In this document: piece after piece, positions 1 to 8,172 of the stretch
How positions within the stretch are numbered: position 1 is the stretch's first letter
How the letters are laid out: each line of letters begins with the position of its first letter
Assembly: GCA_945882415.1 (NCBI GenBank)
Contig: CAMCWC010000008.1
Location: 1-64,000, forward strand
Direction of reading: 5' to 3'
Length of the DNA stretch: 64,000 nucleotides
Origin: Chthonomonas calidirosea
GTDB lineage: Bacteria; Armatimonadota; Fimbriimonadia; Fimbriimonadales; Fimbriimonadaceae
The notes under the pieces: generated by a model
What the model saw: the letters and a program-made list of their open reading frames with translations, nothing else
Databases searched by the model: none
Told to the model about the DNA's origin: nothing
Position numbers and translations under genes: made by a program

Positions 1-225
1 GAGGGCAAATCGATCGTCGTAGTCGTTCTGGTACAGCAACATCGCCAGACCGAGGTTGCGCTCGTTCGACATGCACTGGGTTTGCTTCGCGCTCTGTTTT
101 GCCTGAGCGAATACGGGGAACAGAATCGCCGCAAGAATGGCGATGATGGCAATGACGACGAGGAGTTCGATCAATGTAAACGCCCCGGATCGCTGGATCC
201 GAGGCGTTGGGGCGCGGAGTATCAC
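1..225 (-). CDS. Type IV pilin-like / pseudopilin (DUF1559-like), 3' part outside window
   Basis: The reverse strand encodes a prepilin N-terminus. A GTG at 225 opens a short basic leader ending in [12 protein letters not shown], followed by a hydrophobic helix ([18 protein letters not shown]) and then [18 protein letters not shown]. The G-F/T-L-I-E pattern is the type IV prepilin peptidase cleavage site. The QAK...CMSN-LG-A--LY--DYDD segment is typical of DUF1559-like pseudopilins of Armatimonadota and Planctomycetes. Only the first 75 codons are inside the window. The start codon lies 3 nt behind the stop of the sugar-binding protein and in the same frame, so it is probably co-transcribed with the ABC operon. 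An in-frame TAA two codons upstream excludes a longer start. The role in a pseudopilus or secretion machine is inferred from the family. Confidence 0.85.
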   Translation of the reverse strand, partial: MILRAPTPRIQRSGAFTLIELLVVIAIIAILAAILFPVFAQAKQSAKQTQCMSNERNLGLAMLLYQNDYDDRFAL

Positions 226-228
226 TTC

Positions 229-1236
229 TTAATAGACGCTGTCTGGGAAGTAGTAGTTCTTCGCGTTCTCAGGAGTCACGAGTTCAACGTCAAGCAAGAT
301 GTGCTTGGGCATGAACTGGCTTCTTTCCTTCGCCTTTCCGTCTCGAAGTGAAGCGGCGGCAAGGTGCATTCCGACCGCGATCATCGACGGTGGGTAGGTG
401 ATGTCGGCAGGGAAGAGAGGATCTTTGTCCATCACTCGCTTGATAACGTCCTTCATGCCGGCTCCGCCGAGCATCCAAACGTTCTTGCGGTTGGCTTCCT
501 TAAGTGCCTGCTCGGCGCCGAGGGCCATGTCGTCGTCGCTTGCCCAAATCGCGTCGATCTCGGCGTGCTTGAGCAGCATGCTTTGCGTGACATTGAGCGC
601 CTTTTCCTTGCTCCAGTTTCCGGCCTGAGAGTCCAGAATGCTGATTCCAGGGAATCGCTTCATGACTTCTCGGAATCCGGCAACTCGGTCGCTGTTAACC
701 GTGCTTGGGATGCCTTCGAGGATAACGATTTTGCCCTTGCCGCCAAGCTTTTCCGCCATGAATTCGGCAGACTTGCGGCCGAAAGCCTTGTTGTCGCCTT
801 CGACAAAAATGTCGGCTACTGGTTCGGTGAAGCCTCGGTCAACGTTCACAAGGAAGATGCCTTTCTCGTGGATCTGCTTTGCAACCGGGGTGAGCGGTGC
901 GGATTCGGTAGCCAGAACGACCATGCCATCCAGTCCTTCCAGCATCATCGTTTCGAGATCCTTGATCTGCTTGTCTGGGTTCTGTGCTGTCGTGATCTTC
1001 CACTCGACGTCTGGGTAAAGCGCCTTGGCTTGCTCAGCCCAGTAGCCAACGCCGGCCGTCCAGCCGTGGTCGGCCGCCGGGATCGAAACTCCGATCTTCA
1101 ACTTCTTGCCGGTGGTTGCCGCTGGAGCTTCCGTTCCGCCGGTCGAAGAAGCCGCGTCTTTGGTTGCCGTTGGGGTGCACCCGAAAAGCGCACCGAGGAG
1201 GCCGGCTGCCGCAAGAATTTTTGTTGTTAACTTCAT
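229..1236 (-). CDS. Sugar ABC transporter substrate-binding lipoprotein (RbsB-like)
   Basis: This 335-residue exported protein is the periplasmic sugar receptor of a ribose/xylose-type (CUT2) ABC importer. It starts with a lipoprotein signal peptide whose lipobox is LFGC (Cys20), so it is probably membrane-anchored. A Thr/Ala-rich linker precedes the Peripla_BP_4 fold beginning at KIGVSIPAADHGWTAGV. The VLATESAPLTP, VNVDRG and WASDDDMALGAEQALKEA segments are typical of RbsB-like receptors. It is third in the leftward operon after the ATPase and permease, with an 11-nt gap behind the permease. The sugar cannot be read from the sequence; ribose, xylose and related pentoses are all possible. Confidence 0.9.
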   Translation of the reverse strand: MKLTTKILAAAGLLGALFGCTPTATKDAASSTGGTEAPAATTGKKLKIGVSIPAADHGWTAGVGYWAEQAKALYPDVEWKITTAQNPDKQIKDLETMMLEGLDGMVVLATESAPLTPVAKQIHEKGIFLVNVDRGFTEPVADIFVEGDNKAFGRKSAEFMAEKLGGKGKIVILEGIPSTVNSDRVAGFREVMKRFPGISILDSQAGNWSKEKALNVTQSMLLKHAEIDAIWASDDDMALGAEQALKEANRKNVWMLGGAGMKDVIKRVMDKDPLFPADITYPPSMIAVGMHLAAASLRDGKAKERSQFMPKHILLDVELVTPENAKNYYFPDSVY

Positions 1237-1247
1237 AGTTAGTTCCT

Positions 1248-2249
1248 TTAGTCGCTTCGACCGCGCTGAATGAGCACGGCAAGCAAGATGATAACTCCCT
1301 TCACGAATCCTTGCCAGTAGACGGACACGTCCGAGGCAGTAAGAATGTTCGTGATGATCCCGAGCATCAGGACGCCGAACACCGTTCCGGTGATTCGAGC
1401 GTAGCCTCCGCTCATGCGAGCGCCGCCGATGACAACCGCGGCAATCGCGTCCAGTTCAGCGTTGTTGCCCAGCTGTCCCGACGTGACGCTGTTCATTCGC
1501 GAGCTCACGCAGAGGGAAGCAATTCCCGCGCAGAGCCCGACGATGATGTACGTCCAGAGCTTGATTCGGTTGGTGTTGATGGCCGAGTATTTCGCTGCCT
1601 GCTCGTTCGCGCCAACGGCAATGCAGTAGCGGCCAAAGGGCGTTCGGTTAAGAACGAATCCAACTGCCGCCGCCATGACGAAGAAGATGAAAACGGGCCA
1701 CTGAATGACCAGCGGCGTGGTGATCCAGAAGGGCAGGGCTGGGATGGTAATGCCGTCCTGGCCGAGCGCAGCGAAGGTGCTTCCAACTGCTCGCACTTCG
1801 CCACCATCCGCAAACGCTTGCGCCATCGAACGGAAGCCGACGAGTCCGGCCAAGGTCACGATGAACGGGGCAATTTTGCCGCTGGTGACCAACAAACCGT
1901 TTATGAGTCCGGCGATCCCGCCAATGGCGATACAGCTTGCCGCTGCTACCCAGATTCCTTTGGGATCTGAGGCGTTGGTACCAAGTGCCTGGTTCATCCA
2001 CTGAACGCCAAGGACTCCGGCAAGGGCCATCAGCGAGCCAACGCTCAGGTCGATCCCGCCCGCAACGATCACCAGGGTCATTCCGAGGGCCAGAATGCCA
2101 ATGCTGGCGTTCTGGTTCAGGATATTGCGGATCGATTCTGGCTGGAGAAAGATTCCCGGCTTCCAGAGCGCGCTACCGATAAACAGGATGAGGAAGGCGA
2201 ACAACGCGCCGTTGCGCTCAACCGTGGATTTCATGGACTGGGTGTTCAT
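1248..2249 (-). CDS. Sugar ABC transporter permease (RbsC-like)
   Basis: This 333-residue, highly hydrophobic protein is the membrane subunit of the CUT2 importer. The N-terminal helix (GALFAFLILFIGSALW) and the segments GILALGMTLVIVAGGIDLSVGS and NAELDAIAAVVIGGARMSGG are hallmark motifs of the RbsC/XylH/AraH family. About eight to ten transmembrane segments are visible and the length matches the family (about 320-330). The ATG is 1 nt downstream of the ATPase stop, so translation is probably coupled. A homodimer of this subunit would form the channel, as in related systems. Confidence 0.93.
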   Translation of the reverse strand: MNTQSMKSTVERNGALFAFLILFIGSALWKPGIFLQPESIRNILNQNASIGILALGMTLVIVAGGIDLSVGSLMALAGVLGVQWMNQALGTNASDPKGIWVAAASCIAIGGIAGLINGLLVTSGKIAPFIVTLAGLVGFRSMAQAFADGGEVRAVGSTFAALGQDGITIPALPFWITTPLVIQWPVFIFFVMAAAVGFVLNRTPFGRYCIAVGANEQAAKYSAINTNRIKLWTYIIVGLCAGIASLCVSSRMNSVTSGQLGNNAELDAIAAVVIGGARMSGGYARITGTVFGVLMLGIITNILTASDVSVYWQGFVKGVIILLAVLIQRGRSD

Positions 2250-2250
2250 G

Positions 2251-3732
2251 TTAGGCTTGCTTCTCCAACCCTGCGGCGGAGGTCATGATCGTTTTTTCGT
2301 TGAGCTGATCGCCGGCTAATTCGGCTTCACACGTGCCATTTCGGAGCACAAGAACGCGGTGGCAAAGGCCAATGACTTCGGGCAATTCGCTGGAAACCAG
2401 AATCACCGCGAGACCCTGCTTTGCAAGATCGACGATGAGGTTATAGATCTCTCGCTTCGCCCCAACGTCGACGCCGCGCGTAGGTTCGTCGAAGATAACA
2501 ACCTTCGGATCGCACTGGAGCCACTTGGCAATCGCGACCTTTTGCTGGTTGCCGCCGCTTAGTGATTTCACCGGGGCGTGAATGTTTGAAGTCTTGATCC
2601 CGAGCTTCTCGACCCAACCATTGGCGATCGAATCCACCTGGGTGTCGTTGACGCGGAAGCGGTTGGCGTCGGCCAAAGTCGGCAGGCTGGCATTCTCCGA
2701 GATCGCGAGGGTGAGATGCAGTCCGCGACCTTTCCGGTCTTCGCTCACATAAACCAAGCCGCGCTTTCGGCGGTCGCTTGGCGATAGTTTTTCAATCGCT
2801 TCGCCAGCAAGTTTCACCTGCCCAGTCGATTTCCGGAAGCCCGCGAGCGCTTCAGAGATTTCGGTTCTTCCTGCACCGATGAGGCCTGCCATGCCTAGGA
2901 TTTCGCCTGCGCGAAGTTGAAAACTGACTGGCTGGTGGTGCGGCGTTGTGCTGAGGTTTGTAACTTCGAGAACAACTTCGTCCGACGTTCTCGCTCCGAG
3001 CGGAGGGAAGACTTCGCCAAGCTCGCGTCCCACCATGCTCTCGGCCAAAATCTGAGGAGTCGACGTTTTGGGATCAAGCTCCCCGACAAATTCACCGTCT
3101 CGCAAAACCGAGATACGGTCCGAAATCTCCAGAATTTCTGGCAACAAGTGGGAGATGTAGACCACGGAAACGTTGCGAGCCTTGAGGTCGCGGATCAAAG
3201 CAAAGAGACTTCGAACCTCCGGACCCGTAAGCACCGCGGTCGGCTCGTCCATTATCAAATACTTCGCGTCGTAGCTGATCGCCTTGGCGATTTCCACCAA
3301 TTGCTTGTCGGCAATGCTGAGTCCCCGAACGCTCGTGTCCGGCCCAAACTTAGCATTGACTTTTTCGAGCAGGCCAGCGCACTCCGTGCGCATCTTGGCG
3401 TAGTCAATCGCCAAACCCTTTCGCGGTTCGCGACCTAGGAAAACATTTTCGGCCACGGATAGATCGTCAACGAGATTGAGCTCTTGGTGGATCATTACGA
3501 TCCCGCGGTCGATGGCGGATTGCACGCCCTTCAGGTTCACCGCGGTGCCATCGAGGCGAACTTCTCCAACGGTGGGCTGCTCTAGTCCGCTGAGCAGTTT
3601 CATCAGCGTGCTCTTTCCCGCGCCGTTTTCACCGATGAGGCCGTGGACCTCTCCCGGACGGAATTGAAGGCTCACGCCGCGAAGGGCGATGACCGTGCCA
3701 AACTCCTTGCGTACACCGACGACGTCAAGCAT
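2251..3732 (-). CDS. Sugar ABC transporter ATP-binding protein (RbsA-like)
   Basis: This tandem nucleotide-binding protein energises the sugar importer. The first domain has Walker A GENGAGKST and Walker B YLIMDEPTAVL. The second has the degenerate loop GLIGAGRTE, the signature LSGGNQQKV and Walker B VVIFDEPTRGVDVG, exactly as in RbsA/XylG/MglA. The ATG at 3732 gives 493 residues beginning MLDVVGVRKEFG, where family members start. An upstream in-frame TTG at 3783 would coincide with the start of the divergent gene and is less likely. It is the first gene of the leftward operon rbsA-rbsC-rbsB-pseudopilin. Only 50 bp separate it from the divergent ThuA-like gene, so both promoters must lie there. 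Confidence 0.93.
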   Translation of the reverse strand: MLDVVGVRKEFGTVIALRGVSLQFRPGEVHGLIGENGAGKSTLMKLLSGLEQPTVGEVRLDGTAVNLKGVQSAIDRGIVMIHQELNLVDDLSVAENVFLGREPRKGLAIDYAKMRTECAGLLEKVNAKFGPDTSVRGLSIADKQLVEIAKAISYDAKYLIMDEPTAVLTGPEVRSLFALIRDLKARNVSVVYISHLLPEILEISDRISVLRDGEFVGELDPKTSTPQILAESMVGRELGEVFPPLGARTSDEVVLEVTNLSTTPHHQPVSFQLRAGEILGMAGLIGAGRTEISEALAGFRKSTGQVKLAGEAIEKLSPSDRRKRGLVYVSEDRKGRGLHLTLAISENASLPTLADANRFRVNDTQVDSIANGWVEKLGIKTSNIHAPVKSLSGGNQQKVAIAKWLQCDPKVVIFDEPTRGVDVGAKREIYNLIVDLAKQGLAVILVSSELPEVIGLCHRVLVLRNGTCEAELAGDQLNEKTIMTSAAGLEKQA

Positions 3733-3782
3733 TCCCGTGATGTTGGCGAATTCGGGGACAAAATTGCTAAGGGATCGGAACA

Positions 3783-4439
3783 ATGAACGTCCTGATTTTT
3801 ACTAAAACCACTGGCTATCGCCACTCCAGCATCGAATTCGCCGTAGCCCGTTTGGTTGAAGAACTCGGAGACCTTGGCATTAACGCCGATCACACCGAGG
3901 ATGAACAGACCTTCCGTCCCGACTCGCTGTCCAAATATGAAGGTGTCGTTTGGCTCAATACCACCGGAGAAGTCCTGGACGACGAAGGTCGGGCCGCTTA
4001 CGAGGCATTCGTCCGAGCGGGCGGAGCTTGGATCGGCGTTCATGGCGCAACCATCACCGAGCCTAACTGGCCGTTCTATCAGGAACTATCGGGTGCCTAC
4101 TTTGCCCGACATCCAGAAGGGGAGCACGAGGCCACCGTGCAGATCGAGATTCTCAGCCACCCGACCATGGCCGGAATTCCGTTTCTCTGGAAGTTCAAAG
4201 ACGAATGGTACGACTTCGTCGAAAACCCACGGTCTAAAAAGGTCACGGTTCTAGCTACCGTCGATGAAAAATCGTATCCCGGCGGCGGCATGGGCGAAGA
4301 TCACCCCATCATCTGGTGCCACGAAAAGTTCAGCGGTAAGGCCTGGTACACGGGTCTGGGCCACCTAGCGGAAGCCTACGAGGATGAGTTCTTCATGAAC
4401 CATCTCATCCTAGGCATCCGCTGGGCCATCAACGTTTGA
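3783..4439 (+). CDS. ThuA-like domain protein
   Basis: This 218-residue protein has the class I glutamine-amidotransferase-like fold of the ThuA family (trehalose/sugar utilisation proteins of unclear activity). Typical segments are VLIFTKTTGYRHSSI at the start, the YEGVVWLNTTGEVL strand, GGAWIGVHGAT, a PWEDEWYDF-like motif (KDEWYDFVENP), and the closing GKAWYTGLGHLAEAYEDEFF--HL--GI-WA. There is no signal peptide, so it is probably cytoplasmic. It faces away from the sugar ABC operon across 50 bp, a common context for ThuA genes, and could act on the imported sugar. An AAGGGA stretch about 9 nt before the ATG may serve as ribosome-binding site. Confidence 0.88.
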   Translation: MNVLIFTKTTGYRHSSIEFAVARLVEELGDLGINADHTEDEQTFRPDSLSKYEGVVWLNTTGEVLDDEGRAAYEAFVRAGGAWIGVHGATITEPNWPFYQELSGAYFARHPEGEHEATVQIEILSHPTMAGIPFLWKFKDEWYDFVENPRSKKVTVLATVDEKSYPGGGMGEDHPIIWCHEKFSGKAWYTGLGHLAEAYEDEFFMNHLILGIRWAINV

Positions 4440-4445
4440 GCCGTC

Positions 4446-5714
4446 CTAGTTGGCCACGCCGCCCTTGACGACCACCGTCGGGGTGTTAATGCTGAACTCT
4501 TTGCCGTCGATGCGATACCGCACTTCGGCAAAGACGGCAACGTTTTCGCTTGGCATGAGATCTTTTCGAGGCTCAAACGTCGCCGAAGTCGCACCCGGCT
4601 CCAGCATCGTGGGCCGCGCACGGTAGACGCGCTTTCGGAAGTCGGTCGTGACGCTAACTGCGGTCCAAAACTTCAGGCCAACAAGATTCTGCGGCTCAAA
4701 TCGAACGGTGTACGCGTCCTTGCGCAGGTCGTAGGTTCCAGACGGATTGACCGGAAGGCTCTTGCTCTTCGCGATGGCGCGTGCCATGGCACTGACAGAC
4801 TCAATGGCCTGAACTTTGTTTCCGAGACTGTGGCCCGCGTTTGGCATGGTCACTAGCCACTTCGGCTGCTTGAGCTCGTTCCAGTAGTAGCTCGTCGCAT
4901 CCGCGGCCCAGTAAGCGTCGTTCGCGCCATTCACGATCATCGTCGGGACTTTGATGTTGCCACGGTATTCGAACGGGTCCACCATCTTTTGCAGGCGCTG
5001 ACCTTCCTTGGTTGCGAGTTTTTGCTGAAGGCCGCGACGGGTGTAGTCCTCGATCTGCTCGCTATAGGCGCCCCAGTGCTCGAGCTGGTGCGACATTTGT
5101 GGGGTGAAGTTGAGGTTGTCGAACACAAGTGGTGCGATGCCGACCACGCGCTTGTCGCGGGTTGCGGCGGTCAGCCAGGTGGTCCAACCGCGCTTGCTCG
5201 CTCCGGTAACAATGAACTTGGTGACCGGGTGCCCGGTCTTGGCGGAAAAGTCCTGGATCGCGTCCATCGCCTTGATTGCCGACTTCGTCATCGGGAACAG
5301 AAGCGGCCAAGTTGGGTCCTTCGTTTCCAAATACTTGTTGAAGGTGTGGGCGATCAGGTCATCTTCCTTCATGTCCCAAAGCGGTTGGTTTGGAATATTG
5401 AAGAGCATATAAACGGGAAGCTGAGTTGCGCCGGAGATCAAACCCAAGTCGATGTTGTCTCCAGGACGAGGGCCGTCGCCCGTGATGAACAGGATCGCCG
5501 TGTCCGTTGGCATGTCCTTTGAGCCAGCTTGATAGAGCACGTTGTGCTTCCAGGTCGTTCCTTGCCACACTTGTGACGTGACCTCGAGCTGCGTTCGAGG
5601 ACCGGAAGTGTCCACAACTCGGTAGGAATAAGCGGGTTCGGGCCTTTGAATGTACGCCTCGAGGGGCGAAATCGCGGGCGCAAAGAGCACAAGTGTCACG
5701 CATGAACTCAGCAT
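4446..5714 (-). CDS. PhoPQ-activated pathogenicity-related (PqaA-like) exported hydrolase
   Basis: This 422-residue protein belongs to the PhoPQ_related alpha/beta-hydrolase family. The chosen ATG at 5714 gives a signal peptide (MLSSCVTLVLFAPAISPLEA); a longer frame would run into the divergent gene at 5842. Family landmarks are W-GTTWKH, ILFITGDGPRPGDN, the nucleophile region TGASKRGWTTW with Ser173, APLVFDNLNF, and the C-terminal IVNGANDAYW and MPNAGHSLGN segments that carry the likely Asp and His of the triad. The physiological substrate is unknown for the family. The gene converges on the ThuA-like gene with a 6-nt gap and no obvious hairpin terminator. Confidence 0.88.
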   Translation of the reverse strand: MLSSCVTLVLFAPAISPLEAYIQRPEPAYSYRVVDTSGPRTQLEVTSQVWQGTTWKHNVLYQAGSKDMPTDTAILFITGDGPRPGDNIDLGLISGATQLPVYMLFNIPNQPLWDMKEDDLIAHTFNKYLETKDPTWPLLFPMTKSAIKAMDAIQDFSAKTGHPVTKFIVTGASKRGWTTWLTAATRDKRVVGIAPLVFDNLNFTPQMSHQLEHWGAYSEQIEDYTRRGLQQKLATKEGQRLQKMVDPFEYRGNIKVPTMIVNGANDAYWAADATSYYWNELKQPKWLVTMPNAGHSLGNKVQAIESVSAMARAIAKSKSLPVNPSGTYDLRKDAYTVRFEPQNLVGLKFWTAVSVTTDFRKRVYRARPTMLEPGATSATFEPRKDLMPSENVAVFAEVRYRIDGKEFSINTPTVVVKGGVAN

Positions 5715-5771
5715 CGAACGGGATTGTACGCACGTCCCGTCATTAAAAAGGTTAAGAAATGGCCAGGAAGG

Positions 5772-5800
5772 TTGACAACCAACGGCCATTATGAAAGAAT
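5772..5800 (+). promoter_or_regulatory. Candidate sigma70-type promoter for the stalk protein
   Basis: A perfect -35 TTGACA (5772-5777) is followed after 17 bp by AAGAAT (5795-5800), a 4/6 match to the -10 consensus. Transcription would start near 5807. The short leader contains a CCACC/GGTGG hairpin (5808-5823) just before the AGGGA site of the gene at 5842. Confidence 0.55.
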
Positions 5801-5841
5801 GTAGACGCCACCTTGGGGGGTGGTTGTTGAGGGAAAACCAA

Positions 5842-7290
5842 ATGAACTTTTGGAACATAAAGAGTATTAGTGTAACTGCGGTAGCCGCCGCGTTGGCGAC
5901 TTCGGCAATTGCGGTGCCACTGGACGCAAAGATCACCATCGATCGAGCGTTGGGGAACTCGACCCTAACCATCAAGTATTCGGGCGCATCGGCAAACTTG
6001 GCCGAACTTCGCTTGAACGGTGAAAGCCTCGGCACCAGAACGCTGGCCTCCGACAAATCGGCCGGCGAAACCAATTTCACGCTCAATCCTGCCGACCTTA
6101 AGGACGGCGAGAACACCGTCGAAGTCCGACTCTTCGACCGAACTGGCCGAACCGTAGGCGTTCAGAAACAAATCATCCTTGCTGAGCAAAGCAGCGGTAG
6201 CGCCGTTTTCATGGCCAAGCCGAAGCTCGGACAGACCGTTCTCGGCATTGTTGAAGTTCAGATTGGATTCAACGCGTCGCTCAAGAACACCTACGTCAGC
6301 TACTTCGTGGACGGTCAGTTCAAGGGAATGACAAACTACCCACCGTACAGCCTTAACTGGGACACGTCGAAGGAAACCAATGGCTGGCACGAAGTGGAAG
6401 CCTGGGCCGTCGATGAGTCGAGCAACACCTACAAGACTCGAAAAGTCCGACTCTTCGTCAACAACCCAAGTGGTCGAACCGACCGAACGGGCGTCGAAGA
6501 AGCAACCCCGGTTGCAAACGGCGTTTCTGGCTCCACGTTCGTGGTTGCTCCTAGCGGAATGAAGTCTGTCAAGCTCGGCCGACCAACCGTCGCCGGTGCG
6601 TTGACCGCAGGGGTTACGCCAAAGACCACGATGGCCGCCGCTAAGTCCGGCGCTTCGGCAAAACCAACTGCCGTTCCAAAGGCTGTTGTCGCGGGACCAA
6701 AGCTCATGATGCCAACTGGCACGCGAGTCGCCGCTGCGAAGCCGCTAGTAAAGCCAGTGGTCAAATCTCCGGTCAAAACGGTCGTTGCAAAGGCAACCAA
6801 GCAGATCGTCAACCTCGGCGCAGTCAAGACTGCGACGGTTGCTGGAAGCAACGCTTCGGTCAACGCTGCGGTCGGCGCAATGCGAACCGCCGCAACCCTC
6901 GCAATCAGCAAGGGAACGCGACTTCCAAACGTCGGCACCTTCGCGGTTGCCCTCAACTCGAAGTTCGTGAACTTCGATGTGGCTCCACGAGTTGAAAATG
7001 GCATCCCAATGACCCCGTTCCGCCACTTGTTCGAAGCGGCAGGCGGCAAGGTCAAGTGGGAGAACCTCACCAAGTCGGTCACCGCGTCGGCAGACGGTAG
7101 CCAGATCATGATCTTGATCGGCGATCCAAACGCCAAGGTCAATGAGCTCTCGATCAAGATGGAAGCAATTCCTTACCTTGAGCGAGGCCGAACGATCATT
7201 CCGGTGAGCTTCCTTCGAGACGCTCTGAAGGTCGAAGTCGAGTACGACAAGGCCACCAACCACGTTCTCATCACCACGAAGAAGAACTAA
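5842..7290 (+). CDS. Exported protein with Ig-like and copper-amine-oxidase N-terminal (stalk) domains
   Basis: This 482-residue secreted protein starts at ATG 5842 behind GAGGGA; the next upstream ATG would add 17 residues without homology to a signal peptide. The signal peptide is MNFWNIKSISVTAVAAALATSAIA. Two Ig-like modules follow, the second containing YVSYFVDGQFKG and YSLNWDTSKETNGWHEVEAWAVD. A long Ala/Lys/Pro/Val-rich low-complexity linker spans about residues 215-350. The C-terminal ~110 residues match the copper amine oxidase N-terminal-like domain (PF07833): GIPMTPFRHLFEAAGGKVKW, then ILIGDPNAKVN and GRTIIPVSFLRDAL. That domain is a cell-surface stalk or peptidoglycan-associated module in many bacteria; it is not an oxidase. 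Arginine is almost always CGA, suggesting high expression. Confidence 0.88.
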   Translation: MNFWNIKSISVTAVAAALATSAIAVPLDAKITIDRALGNSTLTIKYSGASANLAELRLNGESLGTRTLASDKSAGETNFTLNPADLKDGENTVEVRLFDRTGRTVGVQKQIILAEQSSGSAVFMAKPKLGQTVLGIVEVQIGFNASLKNTYVSYFVDGQFKGMTNYPPYSLNWDTSKETNGWHEVEAWAVDESSNTYKTRKVRLFVNNPSGRTDRTGVEEATPVANGVSGSTFVVAPSGMKSVKLGRPTVAGALTAGVTPKTTMAAAKSGASAKPTAVPKAVVAGPKLMMPTGTRVAAAKPLVKPVVKSPVKTVVAKATKQIVNLGAVKTATVAGSNASVNAAVGAMRTAATLAISKGTRLPNVGTFAVALNSKFVNFDVAPRVENGIPMTPFRHLFEAAGGKVKWENLTKSVTASADGSQIMILIGDPNAKVNELSIKMEAIPYLERGRTIIPVSFLRDALKVEVEYDKATNHVLITTKKN

Positions 7291-7302
7291 GCAGGGAAAA
7301 TG

Positions 7303-7334
7303 GCCCCGGCTCGATAAACGAGCCGGGGCTTTTT
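7303..7334 (+). terminator. Rho-independent terminator
   Basis: An 11-bp GC-rich perfect stem (7303-7313 with 7319-7329) around an ATAAA loop is followed by TTTTT (7330-7334). It ends the transcript of the stalk protein, 12 nt after its stop codon, and sits against the convergent aldolase gene. Confidence 0.92.
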
Positions 7335-8164
7335 CATGCCTGAAGCTTCGAGATGGCCAGGGCCAGCTCCGCTGGAAACGCAGACTGTGTCAGTGGTAAG
7401 CGAACGGCGTCGCTGCCAATCACTCCTAGCGACTTAAGAATGGCCTTGTGGGCCATCGGCTGCCCGCTTGCGCGGACATGGTCTAGGATGTCGGCAATCA
7501 ACGCGCTGGCGGCACTCCCGCCGGGCTGTGTGGCCCTGGAGAGCCAAAGAGGAAGCACATTCGCGGCACCGCTGATGCTCCCGCTCCAGCCTTGCGCCAG
7601 CGACTCAGGAATCAGCCGCTCATCCCCTACAAAAAGCGAGCCACTTGGAAACGCTTGTCGGTAGCTCTCGATATTGCCTCTTTCGCCACTGCTGTCTTTC
7701 AAACCCACGATGTTGTCAACCTTCGCCAATTCCGCAACTAACCCAGCAGAAAGCGTGATTCCGGTCCGTTTCGGAAAGTTGTACAGCAAAATTGGCGAGC
7801 TCGTCCGTTTGGCAAGTGCCTCAAACCAAAGCTGAATGTTCGCTTCCGGGACCTCGCGAAAGTACGCGGGAGGCATGACCAGCACTCCTGCCGCGCCGGC
7901 TTTCCGCGCTTGCTCGCTGAGCCAAGCCGCTTCTTCCAGACTCGGGGTCGCGATGCCGAGGATGATCGGGAGGTCGGTCAACCGCACTGCCTCGCGAACG
8001 AGATCCCGCTTCTCAACCGCGCTGAGCGATGGTCCTTCGCCGTTTGTCCCCGCCAGCACCACGCCGCTGCATTCGTTCGCCTTGAACCAGCTCAGCAGCT
8101 TCAGCAAGCTAACATAGTCAATCTCTCCCGATTCGGTAAACGGAGTTACTGCCGCTGGATACAA
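7334..8164 (-). CDS. Dihydrodipicolinate synthase / KDG aldolase family protein
   Basis: This 276-residue class I lyase has the DapA/NanA/KdgA (beta/alpha)8 fold. The GTNGEG motif (Thr40), Tyr128 in YNFPKRTG with Arg133, and the Schiff-base lysine Lys156 in GLKDSSG are all present. The reaction would be pyruvate-dependent aldol condensation or cleavage; the exact substrate (aspartate semialdehyde, keto-deoxy sugar acid or another) cannot be told. The only usable start in this frame is TTG 8164, 8 nt behind the fumarylacetoacetase stop, so it is the last gene of a three-gene operon. The context (a sugar ABC operon nearby and FAH upstream) favours a catabolic aldolase over lysine biosynthesis. 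Confidence 0.85.
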   Translation of the reverse strand: MYPAAVTPFTESGEIDYVSLLKLLSWFKANECSGVVLAGTNGEGPSLSAVEKRDLVREAVRLTDLPIILGIATPSLEEAAWLSEQARKAGAAGVLVMPPAYFREVPEANIQLWFEALAKRTSSPILLYNFPKRTGITLSAGLVAELAKVDNIVGLKDSSGERGNIESYRQAFPSGSLFVGDERLIPESLAQGWSGSISGAANVLPLWLSRATQPGGSAASALIADILDHVRASGQPMAHKAILKSLGVIGSDAVRLPLTQSAFPAELALAISKLQA

Positions 8165-8172
8165 CCCGGGTT

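Noticed and set aside
3733-3783. N-terminal extension of the RbsA-like ATPase to TTG 3783
   Set aside because: It would add 17 residues not seen in the family and start exactly on the first base of the divergent ThuA-like gene. ATG 3732 fits better.
5715-6116. N-terminal extension of the PqaA-like gene
   Set aside because: The extension runs antisense into the stalk-protein gene. ATG 5714 already gives a signal peptide.
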